The notes under the pieces were generated by a model. That model was not told the origin of the DNA. It searched no databases and was given only the letters and a program-made list of their open reading frames with translations. A stretch of 64,000 nt of DNA from Ovis canadensis (lineage: Eukaryota; Chordata; Mammalia; Artiodactyla; Bovidae): assembly GCF_042477335.2 (NCBI RefSeq), contig NC_091250.1:63991384-64055383 (forward strand). Reading direction: 5' to 3'. This document shows, one piece after another, positions 1-11,401 of the stretch; within the stretch, counting starts at the first letter, position 1, and each line of letters begins with the position of its first letter. The position numbers and the translations under genes are program-made.

Positions 1-139
1 GCCCTGTGCTTCACAGTAGGTTCTCATTAGTTACCTATTTTATACATAGTATCAATTGTGTTTACCTATCAGTTCCAACCTCCCAGTTCATCCGATTCTT
101 AAAATAACCTGGCAGGCTAGATATTTTCACTTTTTTTTT

Positions 140-245
140 TTCATTTTACAGATGATAAACTGAGGCAGAGAGGAAGTTTTATAATCTTCCAGGTTCATGT
201 GGATAGTGATCTATGAAGCTTGGTTCAAAGCCAAGAGTCTTCAGA
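140..245 (+). repeat. MIR SINE fragment
   Basis: Shows the MIR 3' half pattern: a 'ttttacagatga' block, then an 'aactgaggcagagagg' block, then a degraded tail. MIR is a dead tRNA-derived SINE shared by all mammals. The A/T run just before it is not diagnostic. Confidence 0.6.
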
Positions 246-260
246 GACCCTGATCCTACT

Positions 261-523
261 GTTAAGTTGCTTCAGTCGTGTCCGACTCTGCACAACCCCA
301 TAGATGGCAGCCCACCAGGCTCCCCCATTCCTAGGATTCTCCAGGCAAGAACACTGGAGTGGGTTGCCATTTCCTTCTCCAATGCATGAAAGTGAAGTGA
401 AAGTGAAGTCGCTCAGTTGTATCCAACTGTTAGCGACCCCATGGACTGCAGCCTAGCAGGCTCCTCCGTCCATTGGATCCTCCAGGCAAGAGTACTGGAG
501 TGGGTTGCCATTTCCTTCTCCAT
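261..523 (-). repeat. BOV-A2 SINE, complete, antisense
   Basis: Two Bov-A monomers joined by the 'gtgaaagtgaag' linker, each with the 'ccatggactgcag' or 'tccgactctg' core. It is flanked by a near-perfect duplication (ctgatcctact at 250-260, ctgatcctaact at 525-536), so the ends are well defined. BOV-A2 is restricted to ruminants and is mobilised in trans by BovB. Confidence 0.85.
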
Positions 524-991
524 CCTGATCCTAACTGCTCTCTAAATAGCGTTGCATCCACCCAGAAATGTGATGCAGACCAGGCCCAAAATGAAGAAAA
601 ATGAAGGACTGGTAGGCAGCAAGACCTCTGAAAAAATATTAAATTTAGAATCTGTATTAGAACCCCTGCTTCTAATATCTCCCCACTATAATTGTCACTC
701 TGCCATATAATTGCTGCCATATGAGTTTTCTAAAATTTAAATATAGTCATCTTGCTTACTGGTCCAGGTTTTCCAGTGGCTCTTAGAAACTCGTGATACA
801 ATTATGTGCTTTTTGCATGATAGATGAGGCCTTCATAATTGGACACCTGCCCACCTCCATTACTTCACTTCTCACAACCTCCTTTTATTTCCCCAGCTTT
901 ACATGTATACACAGACATGCTGTATCTCAGAAACAATGAAATAGGTTAGTTTCCTGAATTAAAGAATATACATTCATATTATTTGAAGTAT

Positions 992-1427
992 TGTTGTTCA
1001 GTTGCTACGTTGTGTCCAATTCTTTGCAACCCCATGAACTGTAGCATTCCAGGCTTCCCTGTCCTTCAGTATCTCCCTGAGTGTGCTCAGACTAATGTCC
1101 ATTGAGTCAGTGATGCCATTCAACCATCTCATCCTCTGTTGTCCCCTTCTCCTCCTTGCCTTCAACTTTTCCTATTTCCCAGCATCAGGGTCTCTTCCAA
1201 TGGGTCTGCTCTTAGCATCAAGTGGCCAAAGTATTGGAGCTTCAGCTTCAGGATTAGTCCTTCCAACGAATACTTAGGATTGCTTTCTTTTAGGATTGAT
1301 TTGATCTCCTTGCAGTCCAAGGGATTCTCAACAGTTCTCCAACACCACAGTTCAAAAGCATCTTTGACACTCAGATTTCTTTATGGTCCACCTCTCACAT
1401 CAGTACATAACTACTGGAAAATAGTGG
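992..1427 (-). mobile_element. BovB LINE 3' end, antisense, 5'-truncated
   Basis: Reads as the reverse complement of the BovB C-terminal ORF and 3' terminus: the 'ttgttcagttgct' end, then blocks matching the terminal coding region. Divergence and small indels break every long frame, so this is an old copy. No convincing target-site duplication was found. Confidence 0.8.
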
Positions 1428-1925
1428 GCTCTATATAAAGATAGTAAACAAATGCTCTTTCATATCACCTTGCATTGCTTATGCCATTACACTATTTCTT
1501 TTCACTCTTTCCTTGGTGAATTCTTGCTACCTTTCACTCTCAGAAGGCTCTCTTCATGGGAAGCTGTGCTTGGCTCTCCAAGGCCAACTTTCATGTTGCT
1601 TGTTACCTAACTCCTCAAAGGAAACCATGTTTAGATTTGCTTTTCTAGATTTTGCTTTAGATTTAAAGTAGTTTAATCTTGATAGCAGATATTTAAGCAA
1701 TGTTTATAAAAAAGAAGCAGAAACAAATAAATGCTTTCCAAAGCCTTATTACCCAGTTAATGCTTTTAGTCATCTCTTGTACATTGTAAGGTCTCAAAAG
1801 TATCTACTGATTGAGTGATTCCCTGCTTGTTATTTCTAAATTACCTTTAGTGAAAAAACTACAGCTTTACATAAAGTAACTCCTGTTAATAAAACTCAAG
1901 ATAGTGTTGTTTTGAAACCTCAATA
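1428..1925. other. unassigned AT-rich spacer
   Basis: No gene, recognisable repeat or structured element seen. No open frame above background. Confidence 0.4.
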
Positions 1926-2347
1926 TGTCCCCTAGTGAAATTTCAAACTGGCCCCTCTACCTGGAGGGCAAGAAGAGACTGAAGAAAGAGGCAGGCCATT
2001 CCAGATTGGCCAGTGATAGTTTTAATAAGCAAGCGGACTTAATCATGAGGCTTGTCTTGGGTGGCCACAGGACCAATAGACCTCCGAACCCATCCATCAG
2101 AATTATAAAAGTTTAATATAGAGTCCTTAACTGGGTTCAGTCACACACACTGTCCAGAAGGTCCCAGCAGCACTTTGCTCTCTCAAGGCTGTGTCCTTAA
2201 AAAAAGGCTCCTGGTGAGAATACACTGGGCAGAATGCACATTCTGAGAACAGGGGAGAAGATGAGGAGCACGCATTGCCCAGGTCCAGCTCACGGGTCAA
2301 CCAGTGGTCACTTCCTCTTGATTATTTCCTCTGAAAAAGATTTATCA
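1926..2347 (-). repeat. candidate solo LTR, minus orientation
   Basis: A 420-base block of higher complexity and GC than its surroundings. Read on the minus strand it has a TATA-like 'ctatattaaacttttataa' segment, then about 100 bases on a polyadenylation-like 'cttattaaaact', and it ends in 'gggaca', the CA expected of an LTR 3' end. The short frame at 1925-2116 is probably fortuitous. The outer 5' limit and target duplication could not be fixed. It could instead be another unclassified ruminant repeat. Confidence 0.42.
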
Positions 2348-3311
2348 TGTACTTGTTTCCAGACATGATGTATTAAATCTATCACCAAGACTTTATGATT
2401 TTTGTGCTGAATGTTATGATGAACAAAATTTAAAGTAGCTAATAACTGCTGAGTAAATTTTAATTGATTATTAAATTTCAAAAATGAGAACTTGAATGTA
2501 CTTATGTTTGTTAGTATTATACTCCATCTTCCAGATATCAAAGCTATAATTCTCAATAATGTAAGTCACTTATACTATCTCTACATCCCTCCTTGAAAAC
2601 CAGAGTGAAACAGTAGAATATATTGATAGGGGCTCATGGGGGTGTTGGCGTTGCTGTAGTAATTGTTGCTGTTCTTCTTTCTCTTCTTCCTTTCTTTACT
2701 CTCATTCCCTCATCCCCCTCTACCTCCTTTTAGTTATTAAGAGAAATTTAGAGAAATTTTACATGCTTGACATGTAAAAATAACAAATGGTGTCAAGAGA
2801 AAAAAATGATACATTTGTTGTCAGAAAACACTACACAAGACCGTATATAAGCTACATAAAAATAATATATTTTTATGTACTTAAAATGTTTATATATAGT
2901 ATAAGTTGGGAGTATCTGTTGTAGCATATATATATATATATGCTTAAATGCATTTATAAAAGATGCATATATGTGTATATACAAAAGCACACTGATATAT
3001 ATGTGTGTACATATCTGTATATACATAGACATAATATGTTCTACAATAAAAGCAAGTTTCAATATTTAGCAAATTATGCATAGGACTCATAGTAACAAAT
3101 ATATGTACAGTAGCACATTATGAATTCAAATGTAAGTGAGAATTCTTTTTTTCTACATGAAGGCCCTAAATATTTAGTGTTTGTCTAATTACCATGTCAC
3201 ACTCTTAAATTGGTTGCGGTTTGCCTGCAGGTGCACTCAAATTAGGCGTACTTCGGTGTTACTCTTTGTTGGCAGCAGAGAGAAAGCAAGTTTGGGAATT
3301 AGCAATTAAGT
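2348..3311. other. AT-rich spacer with low-complexity tracts
   Basis: Contains a pyrimidine-rich tract (about 2672-2732), a (TA)n run (2926-2941) and nearby TATATG/TGTATA-rich sequence to about 3030. No gene or recognised transposon. Confidence 0.5.
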
Positions 3312-3324
3312 AAATACCTAAACA
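3312..3324 (+). repeat. target-site copy 1 of a triplicated site
   Basis: aaatacctaaaca. The same 13 bases recur exactly at 5958-5970 and in a diverged form (aaatgcctaaaa) at 5762-5773. It marks the left edge of the BovB insertion. Confidence 0.75.
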
Positions 3325-3326
3325 TA

Positions 3327-5761
3327 CATACAGATTTCTCAAGAGGCAGGTCAGGTGGTCTGGTATTCCCATATCTCTCAGAATTTCCCACAGTTTATTG
3401 TGATCCACAGAGTCAAAGGCATTGGCATAATCAATAAAGCAGAAATATATGTTTTTCTGGAACTCTCTAGCTTTTTCCATGATTCACGGATGTTGGCAAT
3501 TTGATCTCTGGTTCCTCTGCCTTTTCTAAAACCAGCTTGAACATCTAGAAGTTCACGTTTCACGTACTGTTGAAGCCTGGCTTGGAGAATTTTGAGCATT
3601 ATTTTACTAGCGTGTGAGATGAGTGCAATTGCACAGCAGTTTGAACACTCTTTGGCGTTGCCTTTCTTTGGGATTGGAGTCAAAACTGACCTTTTCCAGG
3701 CCTGTGGCCACAGCTACATTTTCCAAATTTGCTCGCATGTTGAGCGCGGCATTTTCACAGCATCACCTTTTAGGATTTGAAATAGTTCAACTGGAATTCC
3801 ATCACCTCCATTAGCTTTATTCGCAGTGATGCTTCCTAAAGTCCACTTGAACATTCCAGGATGTCTGGCTCTAGGTGAGTTATCACACCATCGTGATTAT
3901 CTGGGTCATGAAGATGTTTTTGTACAGTTCTTCTGTGCATTCTTGTTACCTCTTCTTAATATCTTCTGATTCTTTCAGCTCCATACTGTTTCTGTCCTTT
4001 ATTGTAACCATCTTTGCATGAAATGTTCTCTTGGTCTCTCTAATTTTCTTGAAGAGATCCCTAGTCTTTCCCATAATATGGGAAGACTTTCTTATCTCTC
4101 CTTGCTATTCTTTGGAAGGCTGCATTCAAATGGGTATATCTTTCCTTTTCTCCTTTGCTTTTCGCTTCTCTTTTCACAGCTATTTGTAAGGCCTCCTCAG
4201 ACAACCATTTTGCATTTTGCTTTTTTGCATTTCTTTTTCTTGGGGATGGTCTTGGTCCCTGTCTCCTGTACAATGTCATGAATCTCTGTCCATAGTTCAT
4301 CAGGCATTCTATCAGATCTAGTCCCTTAAATCTATTTCTCACTTCCACTGTATAATCATAAGGGACTTGATTTAGGTCATACCTGTATAGTCTAGTGGTT
4401 TTCCCTACTCTCTTAAATTTAAGTCTGAATTTGGCAATAAGATGTTCATGATCTGATCCACAGTCAGCTCCCAGTCTTCTTTTTGCTGACTTTATAAAGC
4501 TTCTCCACCTTTGGCTTCAAAAAATATAATCAATCTGATATCGGTGTTGACCATCTGGTGATGTCCATGTGTAGAGTCTTCTCTTGTGTTGTTGGAAGAG
4601 GGCATTTGCTATGACTAGTGTGTTCTCTTGGCAAAACTCTATTAGCCTTTGTCCTGCTTCATTTTATACTCCAAGCCCAGATTTGCATGTTATTCCAGGT
4701 GTTTCTTGACTTCCTGCTTTTGCATTCCATTCCTCTATAATGAAAAGGACACCTCTTTTGGGTGTTAGTTCTCTTGAGAAATCTGTGTGCAGGTCAGGAA
4801 GCAATAGTTACAACTGGACATGGAACAACAGACTAGATCCAAACAGGCAAAGGAGTATGTCAAGGCTATATATTGTCACCCTGCTTATTTAACTTTTAGG
4901 CAGAGTACATTATGAGAAACACTGGGCTGGAGGAGGCACAAGTTGGAATCAAGATTGCTGGGAGAAATATCAATAACTTTAGATATGAGGAAGACACTAT
5001 CCTTATGACAGAAAGCAAAGAAGAACTAAAGAGCCTCTTGATGAAAGTGAAAAAAGAGAGTGAAAAAGTTGGCTTAAAACTCAACATTCAGAAAACTAAG
5101 ATCATGGTATCTGGTCTCATCATTTCATGGCAAATAGATGGGGAAACAGTGACAGACTTTATTGTTTTGGGTTCCCATGAAATGAAAAGACTGCACCCAT
5201 GAATTGAAAAGATGCCTACTCCTTGGAAGAAAAGTTATGACCAACCTAGACAGCATATTCAAAAGCAGAGACATTACTTTGCCAACAAAGGTCCATCTAG
5301 ACAAGGCTATGGTTTTTCCAGTAATCATGTATGGATGTGAGAGTTGGACTATAAAGAAAGCTGAGCGTCGAAGAATTGATGCTTTTGAACTGTGGTGTTG
5401 GAGAAGACTCTTGAGAGTCCCTTGGACTGCAAGGGGATCCATCCAGTCCATCCTAAAGGAAATCATTCCTGAATATTTATTGGAAGGACTGATGTTGAAG
5501 GTGAAACTCCAATACTTTGGCCATCTGATACACAGAACTGATGCATTTGAAAACACCTGATGCTGGGAAAGATTGAAGGTGGGAGGAGAAGGGGACGACA
5601 GAAGATGAGATGGTTGGATGGCATCACTGAGTCGATGGACATGAGTTTGAGTAAACTCTGGGAGTTGTTGATGGGCTGGGAGGAGGCCTGATGTGCTGCA
5701 GTCTATGGGGTCGCAAACCGTTGGACACGACCGAATGACTGACATGAATTGAACTGAACTG
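3327..5761 (+). mobile_element. BovB LINE with inverted 5' part (twin-primed)
   Basis: One plus-oriented BovB insertion in two pieces. Bases 3327-4771 are reverse-complemented BovB from the RT domain back into the endonuclease region. Bases about 4770-5761 are forward BovB from the same RT breakpoint to the 3' end (gaactgaactga). The first bases of the inverted piece and of the forward piece share about 19 nt of BovB sequence (ctcttgagaaatctg core), and the junction has 2-3 nt of microhomology. This is the signature of twin-primed reverse transcription. The RT box, normally YADD, reads YEED at 4984-4995, and all frames are broken. Confidence 0.85.
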
Positions 5762-5773
5762 AAATGCCTAAAA
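5762..5773 (+). repeat. target-site copy 2 (diverged)
   Basis: aaatgcctaaaa, between the BovB 3' end and the antisense SINE. It serves both as the right-hand duplication of the BovB and the left-hand duplication of the SINE. Confidence 0.6.
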
Positions 5774-5957
5774 TTGAAGTTACTCTTTTCATAGACTGTA
5801 GTCTACCAGGCTCTTCCATCCATTGCATTTTCCAGGCAAGAATATTGGATTTGGTTGCTATTTCTTTCTACATGAAATCTTCTCAACCCAGGGACTGAAC
5901 CCAGGTCTCCCTCATTGTAAGTAGATGCTTTACCATCTGAGCCACCAGGGAATTCCC
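5774..5957 (-). repeat. Bov-tA SINE, antisense
   Basis: Antisense tRNA-derived head at the right end ('gagccaccaggg' A-box side, 'gggactgaacccagg' B-box complement) and Bov-A body on the left. The left end is diverged. A third target-site copy follows at 5958-5970. Confidence 0.8.
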
Positions 5958-5970
5958 AAATACCTAAACA

Positions 5971-6605
5971 GGCATAAATTTTAGAAGCTTAGCTTTTAAA
6001 AATGCCTGCTTATCCTAATGGGTTAATACAACTTGTTACCAACTAGCAAATGCCTTAGATTTAACATTTGCGTATGAGTCAATTGTTTAGGACTTAGTAA
6101 CTTTTCTTTTAAGGAAGAATAGTCTATAAGAATATTACTTCCTCACTCTGTATCATAAAAGACTATTTGACACATAATATGTTGTTAAAATAATTTTGAT
6201 TTATGCTTAAGAACTCAGGAAAGCACACAGATTTTACTCATCTTTTTGTGATACTGAGAGGAAGGTTGGTTGGCTTCTTATACATAGGACTCACTATTCC
6301 AAGCTAGAAAAGATTTTGACCTTTCAGCAGAGCCGGCTGTATAATTATGGGTTTTGTACTTCTAGTATCAGTGTCTCAAGGTTGCTCTCTGTTTACAGAG
6401 AATAAATGTTCATCTGATTCTCATTTTTATATGACCTCATATTCTTATACTTTGAGTTAAAATTTGCCATAAATTTTTCTCTGCTGATATTTCACTGCCT
6501 TTTTTTTTTAAACATTAAAGGAGAGAAGTCTATGGTTATGATGATGATGATCATGATGAAGAGGAGGAGGAACAAAACACTAGCAAGCAGCACTGCCATT
6601 CTTGA
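5971..6605. other. unassigned unique sequence with ATG microsatellite
   Basis: AT-rich, no recognisable gene. An imperfect (ATG)n/(AGG)n stretch lies at about 6535-6572. Confidence 0.45.
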
Positions 6606-6795
6606 GCTTGTGTTTGGTACCGAGAACTGTATTAAGCACCGCTGCCTGTTACTTCTTACTGTAATATTGTGAGTTAGGTGGTACTTCCATTTTGTAGAAG
6701 AGACATATGAGTCACACAATAGTTACCCAAGTTAGCATGGCTGGTAAATGGTGAGTAAACTCACATTTTTTCTGACTTCAAAGCACTCATGGTTT
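6606..6795 (+). repeat. MIR SINE
   Basis: Long MIR match: 'actgtattaagcacc' core side, 'ccattttgtagaagagac' central block, then the 'agtta-cc-aagtt-gcatggctggtaa' segment and the terminal 'tctgacttcaaagc' block. Typical MIR divergence. Confidence 0.7.
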
Positions 6796-7441
6796 ATTCA
6801 TAGCGCTATGGCTTGGACAAGAGTCCCATGCATATGTAGTTGAGAACTAAATATCATACAATATCCAAGCAATTAGTTGAAGCGGACAGTTTGAGATAAT
6901 TTGATTGAAAATATCTTGCATAAAATAGCCCTATATAATGAACCAACAGGACATTAAAAAATGTCTCCCATTTGTCTAACACAGAAGGTTTCAGATTTTT
7001 ATGTTATTATTATTATTTTTTGGTTTGTTTATATCTTGTTATCCTTACACAAACATTTTCAAGACCATTATATCACATGGAGAATGAAAATTCCAAAAGG
7101 TTAAATTCTAAAAAAGGCAACAAGAGGTAAAACAAATTCTCAAATGTGTATCTTATCACTTTCTCCAATACATTTTTTCCCAAAAGATACTGTGTCAACA
7201 GCATTTCATATTATTTTTGTCTTAAGACTTTTAAAATGATCTCCTATATCATAGATTAATTACCTTAAAATGGAAATTACTTAATTCTTAAGATATTTCT
7301 TTTCCTGATTCAACACATTGCAAAAAACTGCAACACTTCCTCAGTCATACTTGGTATGGCTGATATTTTACAGTGCTTGTCATGTCGTGGAAACTCAGAA
7401 TGGTAATAATAAAAACACTGGATAAATATACAGGTGACATG
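6796..7441. other. unassigned AT-rich spacer
   Basis: No gene or clear repeat seen. An ATT-rich stretch lies around 7003-7021. Confidence 0.4.
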
Positions 7442-7512
7442 CTTTGAATGACTGCTATATACCAGTGGCTATGCTCAGAATTTTACATGCATTGTCTTAT
7501 CTAATCTACTGA
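7442..7512 (+). repeat. MIR SINE 5' fragment
   Basis: 'ttgaatgactgctatatacc' followed by an 'attttacatgcattgtctta' core-type block, the order expected in MIR. Confidence 0.6.
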
Positions 7513-8056
7513 AACAGGAGACTGATAGCAGAAGAGCTGGCTTTTCTGAACAGTATAGTCTTTTACATTTAATAGTTCCAAGGATACATGATTCTTTCCT
7601 CCCAAGTTTCAGACAATTGTGCAAAACAAATGAAATATTGCAGAAAAACAAAAATAAGGAAGCACAGTATCGCAAATGATCAAAAATACACAGGAATATG
7701 ACAGAATAAATGAGGCATTAGCACAGGGTGGCTGTCACACTGGAACAAAAGGAAAAGAGGGATGTTTACCTTAATGAGGTAATGATCCATTATTCACTCT
7801 CCAAATGACAGTCATAAACTTCTGAGAAATGTTCTGGAAATTTTAGAATGTCTAGCCAGCCTCTACAGATTTCTATTCATTCGTTTGTATAAGAGTACCA
7901 TAGTCACTTTTCTTCAGGACCTCATCAAAAATATCCCATTGTGTTACTAAAAGGAGGAAAGGAATGGAAAGTACTAGATCTTCCCATACCCTTCCAGGAT
8001 TCCCACAGAAGGATTTAATGTTGAATGCAAACTGTTTATGTTCACTCCTTGCTATG
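7513..8056. other. unassigned unique sequence
   Basis: No gene, RNA or transposon recognised. Complexity is ordinary. Confidence 0.4.
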
Positions 8057-8065
8057 GAATCTTCA

Positions 8066-9164
8066 GTTCAGTCAGTCAGTCGTGTCCGACTTTTTGTGAC
8101 CCCATGATACACAGCTTGCCAGGCCTCCCTGCCCATCACCAACTCCCAGAGTTTACCCAAACTCACGTCCATTAAGTTGGTGATGCCATCCAACCATCTC
8201 ATCCTCTGCCGTCCCCTTCTTCTCCTGCCCTCAATCTTTCCCAGCATCAGGGTCTTTTCAAATGAGTCAGCTTTTCATATCAGGTGGCCAAAGTATTGGA
8301 CTTTCAGCTTCAACATCAGTCCTTCCAATGAACACCCAGAACTGATCTCCTTTAGGATGCACTGGTTGGATCTCCTTGCAGTCCAAGGGACTCTCAAGAG
8401 TCTTCTCCAACACCATAGTTCAAAAACATCAATTCTTTGGCATTCAGCTTTCTTTATAGTCCAACTCTCACATCCATATATGACCACTGGGAAAACCATA
8501 GCCTTGACTATACGGACCTTTGTTGACAAAGTAATGTCTCTGCTTTTTAATATGCTGTCTATGTTGGTCATAATTTTCCTTCTAAGGAGCAAGCCTCTTT
8601 TAATTTCATGGCTGCAATCATCATCTGCAGTGATTTTGGAGCCCCCCAAAATAAAGTCAGCCACTGTTTCCACTGTTTCCCCATCTATTTGCAATGAAGT
8701 GATGGGACTGGTGTCATGATCTTAGTTTTCTGAATGTTGAGCTTTAAGCCAACTTTTTCACTCTCCTCTTTCACTTTCATCAAGAGGCTCTTTAGTTCCT
8801 CTTCACTTTCTGCCATAAGGGTGGTGTCATCTGCATATCTGAGGTTATTGATCTTTCTCCTGGCAATTCAGGCCAGTGGCTGAGGGGAGCTACCCCACGT
8901 CCAAGGTCAGGGGTGGCAGCTGAGAGGAGCCACCCCATGTCCAAGGTAAGGAACAGTGGCTGCACTTTGCTGGAGCAGCCATGAAGAGATACCTCACGTC
9001 CAAGGTTAGAGAAACCCCAGTAAGATGGTAGGCACTGAGAGAGGGCATCAGAAGGCAGACAGACTGAAACCACAATCACAGACAATAGCCAGTCTGATCA
9101 CATGGACCACAGCCTTGTCTAACTCAATGAAACTAAGCAACGCCGTGTGGGGCCACCCAAGACA
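8066..9164 (-). mobile_element. BovB LINE, minus, inverted 5' part and large internal loss
   Basis: Bases 8066-8863 are antisense BovB (3' terminus up to the YADD-proximal RT coding region). Bases 8864-9164 are BovB 5' untranslated sequence in the opposite orientation (repeated 'ccacgtccaaggt' motifs). A single duplication (gaatcttca at 8057-8065 and 9165-9173) flanks the whole, so it is one insertion, best read as twin priming with most of the endonuclease and RT region missing between the two cDNA pieces. Confidence 0.8.
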
Positions 9165-9173
9165 GAATCTTCA

Positions 9174-9639
9174 CTGCACACTCTTACGTTAAGTACATTT
9201 TCAACATTAATTCTTACTAACTTTTAATTTTCAAAAATCTTTGTTTTAGATAGAGCGAGGTATGTAGCTGGATTTCATGTTTCGATCAAATGCCATGCAT
9301 GGATAGGTCCAGCAGTGGTCACAGTGGCCCCAAATCTCAGAAATAGTAACTCTGGTGTGGCAGATAAAGTATAGACTCTGACCTTCAGATAGACTGTGTT
9401 TAAATGTTTTCCTATGGTTTCTACACTCCATCCTGCTAACCAGACCTCTGCAGAAAACATTTCTTCATCCTGAAACCCAAAATTTAATTTAAGTAATAAA
9501 AAAGCCATGGTTGCTTTGAGGTCATTTCTTCTAGGATATCTTACCTGGCACTCCACATCTTGAAGAGGGGGCCCTCCCTTTGCATTTCCATGGGGCTTTG
9601 AGCGAATGTCAGCATTGCATTTCCACTATACTGATTAAC
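9174..9639. other. unassigned unique sequence
   Basis: Minus-strand frames of 60-93 codons occur but show no recognisable domain. No repeat identified. Confidence 0.4.
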
Positions 9640-9715
9640 AGTCTTATTTATTTATCAAGTTCTCTGCCCAATACTTATCACAGGGCCTGGAACAGAGTAG
9701 TTCCAGCAAACGGAG
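9640..9715 (+). repeat. L2-like 3' fragment
   Basis: 'cttatcacagggcctggaac' then 'agagtag' resembles the conserved L2 3' terminal block. Short, so tentative. Confidence 0.4.
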
Positions 9716-10257
9716 TTCCAATTATTGTTGGCTGTTGCTGGATGTCCATGACTGGCAATGCCATCTCCACCAGTAATCTCTGTCCCATTGCTGACTTGGA
9801 TGCACTCTACCCACTGCTTTGAGCTGTGTAGGATCTTCCTGTGAGGTTAGGGCCCTTCCTCAGCTATAGCCTCTCCCTCTCCAGGTTCTCTAGTCTCCCG
9901 ATCTCTTTATTGTTTTTTATATTAAAATAGATAATTTCAGGGAGCAAGCATGGCTTCTTCTATTCTCTAAACAGGAATTTCTCACCACAATCCAGAGTGT
10001 GGCTAAGGGTATGGGGTGAACAAGTATAGATCAACGGATTCCTGAGCCATTCATGTGCCGATGCACAAAGCTTGGACTGTCTTGGAGTTTGTAGTGAGTC
10101 AGTGGAGAGCTTTAATTAAGAGAGTGACAAGGCTAGATTCTCATTTTAGATAGATCACTCTACTGGCTCTGAAGAAGATGGATTTGAGGAGAAAAATATT
10201 AGGGAGCACAGAAATCAATAATAAGGCCATTCAATACTACAGACCTGCATATGAAGG
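9716..10257. other. unassigned unique sequence
   Basis: No recognisable gene or repeat. Confidence 0.4.
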
Positions 10258-10465
10258 GCCTATACCAAGGATAAGTAAACTTTTTTTTCTGTAAAGGGCC
10301 AGATAGTACATATTTTGGGCTTTATCACAGCTACTCGACTCTGCCTCAAGAGCTAAAAATGTAGACAAAAGGTAAATGAATGAGTGTACCAGTGTTCCAA
10401 TAAAGCTTACTTTATGGAAACTCAAGTTTGAATTTTATATAATTTTCATTTGTCACATGCTTCCA
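10258..10465 (+). repeat. hAT-Charlie-like MER DNA transposon relic
   Basis: Diagnostic order of blocks: 'tctgtaaagggccagatagt', 'attttgggcttt', 'actcgactctgcc', 'tgttccaataaagctta', then 'ttgaattttatataatttt'. This matches a common eutherian non-autonomous hAT element by memory; the exact MER number is uncertain. Terminal repeats are degraded. Confidence 0.6.
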
Positions 10466-11170
10466 CCTCCTTCTTCTCTGTTTTCATGGACATTTATAAC
10501 ATTGAGACTTGTGACTAATATGATTAATAGCTGTAGTGAAATTTAAGTATTTTATTTCTTAGTAAATATATACTAACATATTCCAAATGGAATAATCTGA
10601 AAAATAACAGAGGAGGTGGAAAAAACCTATCAAATTTGTCTTTGGAGAAATGCATCTGCCAATTCTCATCCATGCAAACATCTGTGAAAAATATAAGATG
10701 TCATTTTGGTGCCACCAAATAAAATATCCAGTTTAAGCCAATGGAGGAGCTGCATTTTGAGGGCTGTCATGTGAACTGAGTCTGATAGGATATCACCTTT
10801 GTAAGACAAACAAGCTTTTATTGTATAAGAAATCTATGGAATTCAGAACCATAGAGAAGCTGAAAGGCTTCTAATTTAAAAATGGCATAGGGGAATCCTA
10901 CAGTCTCAATGGATCAATTGCTGCCTAGCCTAGTTATGAGTTAGAAGTACTTCTGCCTACTAATGTCATTACACAAAACATTAAAATATTTCTACAAATC
11001 AAAGTTATGCAGGTTAATAAGAACAAAGTTTTCAAGAATCAACTACATTGTTTACATTGTTTAAGCAACTGCTCCTGAGTAAAAGTAGGATAAATACAAT
11101 ATTATCATTGCATTTCATGTTTTATACAGACAGTATGTTGGAATGCTCTCTAGCATTGTTTTTCTTCTTT
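10466..11170. other. unassigned AT-rich spacer
   Basis: No gene or recognised repeat. Confidence 0.4.
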
Positions 11171-11401
11171 AGTTATCCTGAAAATAAAGTGAAGTCAGTC
11201 ATGTCTGACTCTTTGAGACCCCATGGACTGTAGCCTGCCAGGCTCCTCTGTAGATGGGATTTTCCAGGCAAGAATATTGAAGTGGTTTACCATTTCCTTC
11301 TCCAGGGTATCTTCCCGACCCAGGGATCAGACTCAGGTCTCCCACGTTGAAGGCAGACTCTTTATTCTCTGTGCCACAGGGAAGCCCCAAAGTTATCCTG
11401 A
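11171..11401 (-). repeat. Bov-tA SINE with perfect 11-bp duplication
   Basis: Antisense Bov-tA body at 11182-11390, bounded by agttatcctga at 11171-11181 and 11391-11401. The B-box complement is partly mutated ('gggatcagactcagg'). Confidence 0.88.

Noticed and set aside
5125..5745. 206-codon minus-strand frame
   Set aside because: It is the complement of BovB C-terminal coding sequence; equivalent mirror frames recur at every BovB copy (e.g. 8177-8719, 47932-48501), so it is not a gene.
8864..9164. Repeated 'ccacgtccaaggt' units as a novel tandem repeat or regulatory array
   Set aside because: The same units occur in the 5' UTR of the near full-length BovB at 60.1-60.3 kb, so they belong to BovB.
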